Assembly: GCA_905479495.1 (NCBI GenBank)
Contig: CAJQMR010000029.1
Span: forward strand, 81,479-145,478
Reading direction: 5' to 3'
Source of the DNA: an uncultured Anaerolineae bacterium
Lineage (GTDB): Bacteria > Chloroflexota > Anaerolineae > Promineifilales > Promineifilaceae
DNA length: 64,000 bases
Position numbers and translations under genes: made by a program. Below, piece after piece: positions 60,303-64,000 of the stretch. The stretch's first letter is position 1. Every line of letters begins with the position of its first letter. The notes under the pieces are model-generated. The model saw only the letters and a list, made by a program, of their open reading frames with translations. It did no database searches and had not been told where the DNA came from.

Positions 60303-61565
60303 ATGAAAAACAAAAGCATTCATCACTGGCTAATTGTGGCCATCTGCTGTGGCTTATCAGCCGCCTCAATCGGAATTTGTTTTAATTCCCTGGGCGTCTT
60401 TTTTACGCCTGTTTCGGCCGAACTTGGGGTTGGAATTGGTGCCTTCGCCCTGCATGTCACCGTTTCCAATCTCCTGATAGGTCTGTTTTCAATAATCGGA
60501 ATGAAACTGGTGAAAAAATATCATTTCCGAACGATGGTCAGTCTGGGCATTCTCATGGCTGGTGGGGCCACCATGTCGATGTCTCTGGGTCACAATATTT
60601 GGGATTTCTATCTCCTCGGCGCTGTACGGGGGATTGGTTGCAGTTTTTTTGCCCTGGTTATCATCACCTACGTCATTGGAAACTGGTTCGAGGAGAAACA
60701 CGGTTTTGCCGTGGGATTGACGCTCAGTTTTAGCGGGCTGAGCGGAGCGTTCTTCAGCCCCATGCTCAGTTATCTGATTACACAGGTTGGGTGGCGCTAT
60801 ACCTATCTTATTACCGGCATTTGCATCATCGTTCTGGCGCTGCCAGGAACGTTACTTCTATTGGAGCCTCAACCGGAAAAGAGGCATTTACTGCCATACG
60901 GGGGAAAGATGATCGACAAAACAGTTCAACCGGCCAAAGCCGCGACAGCCGGAAAAGTCGAATTTTTTTCCATATCATTTATCGCCATGGCTCTTTTTGC
61001 CACTCTGGTTCCGGCAATTACAGGCATAACACAGCATTTCCCGGGCTACGTGGAAAGTTTGGGCAGCACTGCCGCCGTAGGCGCGATGATGATTTCGGCA
61101 GCAATGATAGGCAACATCATCTTCAAGCTGCTAATTGGCCTCCTGAGTGACAAAATCGGCCCGATAAACGCCTGCTCTGTCATGATTTCCGTCAACCTTC
61201 TCTCTTTAATTTTGCTGATGGTTACGAACCCTGTCGAAAATCAGCCAATTTTGTTGGCGAGTGCCTTTCTTTTCGGAACCACCTATGCGGTTGGGGCAGT
61301 GGGAACCTCGCTGGTCACCCGGCACGTTTTTGGCGTCGAACAATATGCGGCCGTTTATCCCTACATTTCCATCTGTATCGCTGTTGGCAGTGCGACTTCC
61401 TTAACCATCACCGGGTTGCTTTATGATCTCTTTGGCACCTATCAATTTAGCCTGATAGGCGGCATTGTTTTTGGCGGTCTCAGCTTGTTAATCCTTGCAG
61501 GATTAAAAGCCTGGCGACCCGCACCAATACCCATCAGATTTGTTGCCGTTCAATCACCGGAGTAA
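60303..61565 (+). CDS. Major facilitator superfamily transporter
   Basis: A 420-residue protein with twelve membrane helices. The chosen ATG at 60303 leads directly to helix 1; an upstream start is possible but weak. NWFEEKHGFAVGLTLSFSGLSGAF and KLLIGLLSDKIGPINACSV are typical of the OFA/monocarboxylate group. The substrate is unknown. It begins the block bounded by the miaA repeats and is linked in direction with the PfpI-type and RpiR genes. It lacks ACGGCCGT. Confidence 0.86.
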   Translation: MKNKSIHHWLIVAICCGLSAASIGICFNSLGVFFTPVSAELGVGIGAFALHVTVSNLLIGLFSIIGMKLVKKYHFRTMVSLGILMAGGATMSMSLGHNIWDFYLLGAVRGIGCSFFALVIITYVIGNWFEEKHGFAVGLTLSFSGLSGAFFSPMLSYLITQVGWRYTYLITGICIIVLALPGTLLLLEPQPEKRHLLPYGGKMIDKTVQPAKAATAGKVEFFSISFIAMALFATLVPAITGITQHFPGYVESLGSTAAVGAMMISAAMIGNIIFKLLIGLLSDKIGPINACSVMISVNLLSLILLMVTNPVENQPILLASAFLFGTTYAVGAVGTSLVTRHVFGVEQYAAVYPYISICIAVGSATSLTITGLLYDLFGTYQFSLIGGIVFGGLSLLILAGLKAWRPAPIPIRFVAVQSPE

Positions 61566-61623
61566 TCCCCGGCGGAAAAACACGTCCGGGATATTCTCCA
61601 CCAAAAAACAAGGAGTTTTAACC

Positions 61624-62187
61624 ATGAAAAAAGTTGCTGTTTTGTTGGCAGAAGGATATGAAGAAGGTGAATCCCTGTTCTTAATTGATATTTTGAGAAG
61701 GGGGCAGATTGAATGTCATTCGGTCAGTGTTGATGGAAATGAGACCGTCACCGGCGGCCACGCGATAACGGCCGTTGCCGACCGTGTGCTTGATGATTCA
61801 ATCATGGCGTATGATATGATTGTTTTGCCAGGCGGTTTGCCTGGGGCTGACAACTTAAAAAACAATCTCAAGGTGATCGAAACCGTACAGGCTTTTGACC
61901 GGAACCCGGAGAAGTATGTGGCTGCTATTTGTGCAGCACCCCAGGTTCTCAAAGAAGCTGGAATCACCACCGGCCGGAAACTGACCTCGTATCCGGCAGA
62001 TAAATACCGGCAAATGTTCACAGACGCCGATTATAGGGACGAAATTGTCGTTGTTGACGACCACTTAATTACCAGTCAGGGGCCAGCAACTACCCTGGCA
62101 TTTGCCTATACCCTGGTAGATGTGCTGGGTGGAAACAGTGAGCCTCTGAAAACAAAGATGCTGTATAATCGGCTTCTTGAGCAATAG
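61624..62187 (+). CDS. DJ-1/PfpI-family protein
   Basis: A 187-residue protein. VAVLLAEGYEEGESLFLIDIL with the conserved Glu, VLPGGLPGADNL and VAAICAAPQVL with the reactive Cys near 103 are the DJ-1 hallmarks. It may be a glyoxalase, deglycase-type or chaperone-like protein; specificity is not readable. CAAGGAG precedes the ATG at 61624. It is 58 nt below the transporter gene. Confidence 0.9.
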   Translation: MKKVAVLLAEGYEEGESLFLIDILRRGQIECHSVSVDGNETVTGGHAITAVADRVLDDSIMAYDMIVLPGGLPGADNLKNNLKVIETVQAFDRNPEKYVAAICAAPQVLKEAGITTGRKLTSYPADKYRQMFTDADYRDEIVVVDDHLITSQGPATTLAFAYTLVDVLGGNSEPLKTKMLYNRLLEQ

Positions 62188-62195
62188 CAGTACGG

Positions 62196-62222
62196 CCCCC
62201 TAAAATTGTCCGTTTTAGGGGG
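62196..62222 (+). terminator. 10-bp hairpin between the PfpI-type and RpiR genes
   Basis: CCCCCTAAAA (62196-62205) and TTTTAGGGGG (62213-62222) form a perfect stem with a 7-nt loop, 9 nt below the stop. No T-run follows. It overlaps a possible early start of the RpiR gene. Confidence 0.55.
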
Positions 62223-62250
62223 TCTGGTGATGGTTTCTGAGGTGATGACC

Positions 62251-63027
62251 ATGATTTATGACAGGATGCCGATCATTCTTTTATCAAAAATCGCAAGTCT
62301 CCCTGACGATTCCATCAACTGCCGTATCGCGTCTTACATTCTCAGTCATCCCGATAGCGTTCTCTCTGAATCAATCAGTGACCTGGCCAAACATTGTCAT
62401 GTCGCCAACAGCTCCGTCTCCAGATTTTGCCGCGAGATTGGTCTGTCTGATTTTTTTGAACTCAAGGCAATTCTGGAAGATACGCATTTCCGGTTTGAAC
62501 GAGCCTCCCAGGGGGTGACGGCCGAGGAAAGAACCGGAGAACACGCCAATAGTTTGTCAGGCAGCCTGGCAGACGTCGCCAACAGCCTTGATTATGAAGC
62601 CATTCAAGAACTTGTCAGCGATTTGGGGAATTATGAAAATGTCACTGCGTTTGGGTTATTAAAAGCGGAAACAGCGGCCATCAATTTACAGGCAGACATG
62701 CTGATGTTAAAAAAGTTTATCAATACAAAATTGGCGTATGATGAACAGGTGAAATATATCAACGAGGCGGATGAGCGAGATCTGATCATTGTTTTTAGCT
62801 ATACAGGCAACTATTTTGTCGAAGGCTTGCGGAATATCCAAAGAAAAAGAACCAAACCCCGCATCTATTTGATTTCGGGTGATGCCTCAAAGAACAGCAA
62901 CCGGCTGATTTACCGAAAGATTTGTTTTTTATCGCCGCAAAATCAAATTCCTCATCCGTATCAATTGTTGTTTATTAGCAGCGTTATCTCACAAGAGTAT
63001 TACCATAGATTTTATCCGAATAGCTGA
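62251..63027 (+). CDS. RpiR/MurR-family transcriptional regulator
   Basis: A 258-residue protein. The helix-turn-helix domain (about 10-90) has ISDLAKHCHVANSSVSRFCREIGLSDFFELKAIL; the C-terminal part is SIS-like (about 115-240, FGLLKAETAAINLQADML and IIVFSYTGNYFVEGL), where sugar phosphates are bound. It may control the transporter and PfpI-type genes beside it. GAGGTG stands six bases before the ATG at 62251. The right part of the insert ends about 170 nt after its stop. Confidence 0.88.
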   Translation: MIYDRMPIILLSKIASLPDDSINCRIASYILSHPDSVLSESISDLAKHCHVANSSVSRFCREIGLSDFFELKAILEDTHFRFERASQGVTAEERTGEHANSLSGSLADVANSLDYEAIQELVSDLGNYENVTAFGLLKAETAAINLQADMLMLKKFINTKLAYDEQVKYINEADERDLIIVFSYTGNYFVEGLRNIQRKRTKPRIYLISGDASKNSNRLIYRKICFLSPQNQIPHPYQLLFISSVISQEYYHRFYPNS

Positions 63028-63197
63028 GATGACTCAGTTCTACTATAAATCCGCAAACAAAAATCCGGGGCGGCATAATTGGTGGATAGGGTTTGACAAT
63101 TTCTTGAAATGCAGCATCAACGGCCGTTTTCCACTTGAGGAAACGAACTCGCCGGATTACCCTGGCTGAACATCAGGCCGCTGGTCTTAAGGTAAGC

Positions 63198-63271
63198 CGT
63201 TGGCTAAATGAAGGTAAAACGGGCAACGGCCACGAAACCTCGCTGGTATAATCCCCCGATAAAATTATCAT
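63198..63271 (+). pseudogene. Remnant of a second miaA 3' end (right copy of repeat)
   Basis: It encodes the same C-terminus as miaA (RWLNEGKTGNGHETSLV, then TAA), with one amino-acid change (Lys to Asn) and several synonymous changes. Upstream of codon CGT the similarity stops. It is followed by the MBL-fold gene, which presumably lay next to miaA before the block was inserted. Confidence 0.8.
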
Positions 63272-63284
63272 TGAGGTTCTCAAC

Positions 63285-64000
63285 ATGAAACATCTACTCA
63301 GCATCAACGGGCTGGATGGCCCCCTGGCCCGTATTTTGGGCTGTGACTGCGGTCGCTGCACCAGCCCCACCCGGCAGGCCCACACCTCCGCCTCGCTCAT
63401 TAGCCAGAATGAACAGGGAGAAACCGTGCATCATGTTTTATTCGATGCCGGTTTGGGCGTAAGCGAGAGCTTGCTGGCCAATCCCCATTTGCAGGGCAGC
63501 GGCGCACGACTGGATTGGCTCTGTCTCACCCACTGGCACCCTGATCACACCACTGGCATGAACCAATTGATTGTTTCACGGCACTCCAACGGCAAGCGCA
63601 ACAAGCTGAACCTGCCGCCGCTGCCGCTCTGGTGCCGCTCTGGCACGGCCGAATGGGTTCAACGCCATCACGACTACGAGATGAGCCTGTGCGATCTCCA
63701 CGCCTTTGGTGACAACGAGCCACCCGGCACGCTGCTGCCGTCGCTGCCCATCCCCCTGCCCGATGTGACGATCACCCCTGTCACCATAGCTCACCTGAAC
63801 GCCGATCATGGCGTCGATGGCCAGCAGCCTCGCTACTGCTGCGCGGCGTTTGTTATTGAAACGGCCGTCAGCAAAACCATCCTGCTCTGGGATGTGGACA
63901 GCAGCAACGAGTGGCTGGTATCTCCCCAAACAGAAGCGCAGGAAACGGCCGTATCCCTTCTCTCACACGCCGACTATCTATTTGTCGATACTGCTTTCTG
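63285..64000 (+). CDS. Metallo-beta-lactamase-fold hydrolase, PhnP-like (partial)
   Basis: The frame is open to the right edge, so the C-terminus is missing. 238 codons are visible. ILGCDCGRCTS near the N-terminus resembles the Cys-rich start of PhnP-type phosphodiesterases; LCLTHWHPDHTTGM is the metal motif HxHxDH, and HLNADHG, LLWDVDSSNEW and DYLFVDTAF carry further ligands. Substrate unknown; cyclic phosphodiesters or tRNA precursors are cut by relatives. GAGG stands about eight bases before the ATG. Confidence 0.82.
   Translation, partial: MKHLLSINGLDGPLARILGCDCGRCTSPTRQAHTSASLISQNEQGETVHHVLFDAGLGVSESLLANPHLQGSGARLDWLCLTHWHPDHTTGMNQLIVSRHSNGKRNKLNLPPLPLWCRSGTAEWVQRHHDYEMSLCDLHAFGDNEPPGTLLPSLPIPLPDVTITPVTIAHLNADHGVDGQQPRYCCAAFVIETAVSKTILLWDVDSSNEWLVSPQTEAQETAVSLLSHADYLFVDTAF

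Larger units (their letters stand above)
15..63953. repeat. Highly iterated palindrome ACGGCCGT, about 100 copies
   Basis: The octamer is spread over the whole window, mostly in coding DNA and in all reading frames, often as AACGGCCGTTT. First copy at 15-22, last at 63946-63953. Copies are rare or absent in 3.6-5.6 kb, 22.8-25.2 kb, 26.9-28.5 kb, 29.1-30.9 kb, 39.2-41.2 kb and 60.1-61.8 kb. ACGGCCGA and ACGGCCGC occur far less often. Confidence 0.9.

Noticed and set aside
1..64000. CRISPR arrays, insertion sequences, prophage genes, rRNA or tRNA genes
   Set aside because: No regular direct repeats with spacers, no transposase or integrase, and no T-loop or acceptor-stem pattern convincing enough for a tRNA.

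Overview
The window looks like chromosomal DNA from a member of the Chloroflexota, most likely class Anaerolineae or a near relative; this is inferred from gene content and style and was not searched. Pointers are lipoproteins with long Thr/Pro/Glu linkers, secreted proteins ending in YLPFV-like tails, a Trp-type T-box ahead of trp genes, YvcK with membrane helices, and no phage, transposon, rRNA, tRNA or CRISPR sequence that I could recognise. The most unusual sequence-wide property is the 8-bp palindrome ACGGCCGT. I counted about 100 copies by eye, roughly one per 640 bp where about one is expected by chance. Most copies sit inside genes and are read as ETAV, NGR/YGR/DGR or RPF depending on frame, much like HIP1 of cyanobacteria.

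Layout. 1-12.8 kb, minus strand: a partial beta-propeller protein, a DUF2270-DUF2179 membrane protein, glpX, a SulP-STAS-rhodanese transporter, and a stop-start coupled trio (MA-type metallopeptidase, lipoprotein solute-binding protein, giant TPR protein). 12.8-16.4 kb, minus: metallophosphoesterase, MazG-like pyrophosphohydrolase, gap, yvcK. 16.5-21.9 kb, minus: two secreted proteins with matching C-terminal tails, a GntR/UTRA regulator with a visible promoter and operator, and rlmA. 22-29.3 kb, mostly plus: a DUF6351-like secreted protein, a small gene with paired operator-like sites, mtnA, and a CDP-sugar cluster. 29.3-43.9 kb, minus: one long trp-centred gene train that starts at a sigma70-like promoter and a T-box leader and runs trpB2, trpE, trpS, lipoprotein, trpG, M16C peptidase, two paralogous lipoproteins, trpD, hydrolase, trpC, then rpmB and rpmG. 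43.9-64 kb, mainly plus: aroQ (minus), a sensor kinase, metA-metY, a LysE exporter, pyrC-pyrB, a GNAT, an M19 dipeptidase, a cyclic-nucleotide-binding protein, a CinA homologue, a glycosyltransferase with yraN, miaA, a three-gene insert (MFS, DJ-1/PfpI, RpiR), and a partial metallo-beta-lactamase-fold gene.

Themes. Tryptophan synthesis and charging are probably under tRNA-Trp control: the leader has a UGG specifier candidate and a UGGC acceptor-binding bulge that fits a G discriminator. A PsbP-like domain recurs in five surface or secreted proteins, three of them inside the trp train. Many spacers hold long perfect or near-perfect inverted repeats, each built from a different sequence and mostly without a U-tract. 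Three plus-strand spacers (about 29.3, 46.7 and 50.4 kb) fold into multi-hairpin structures that match no RNA family I can name. The MFS-PfpI-RpiR block is bounded by a second, mostly synonymously diverged copy of the miaA 3' end, which marks it as a recent insertion or exchange.
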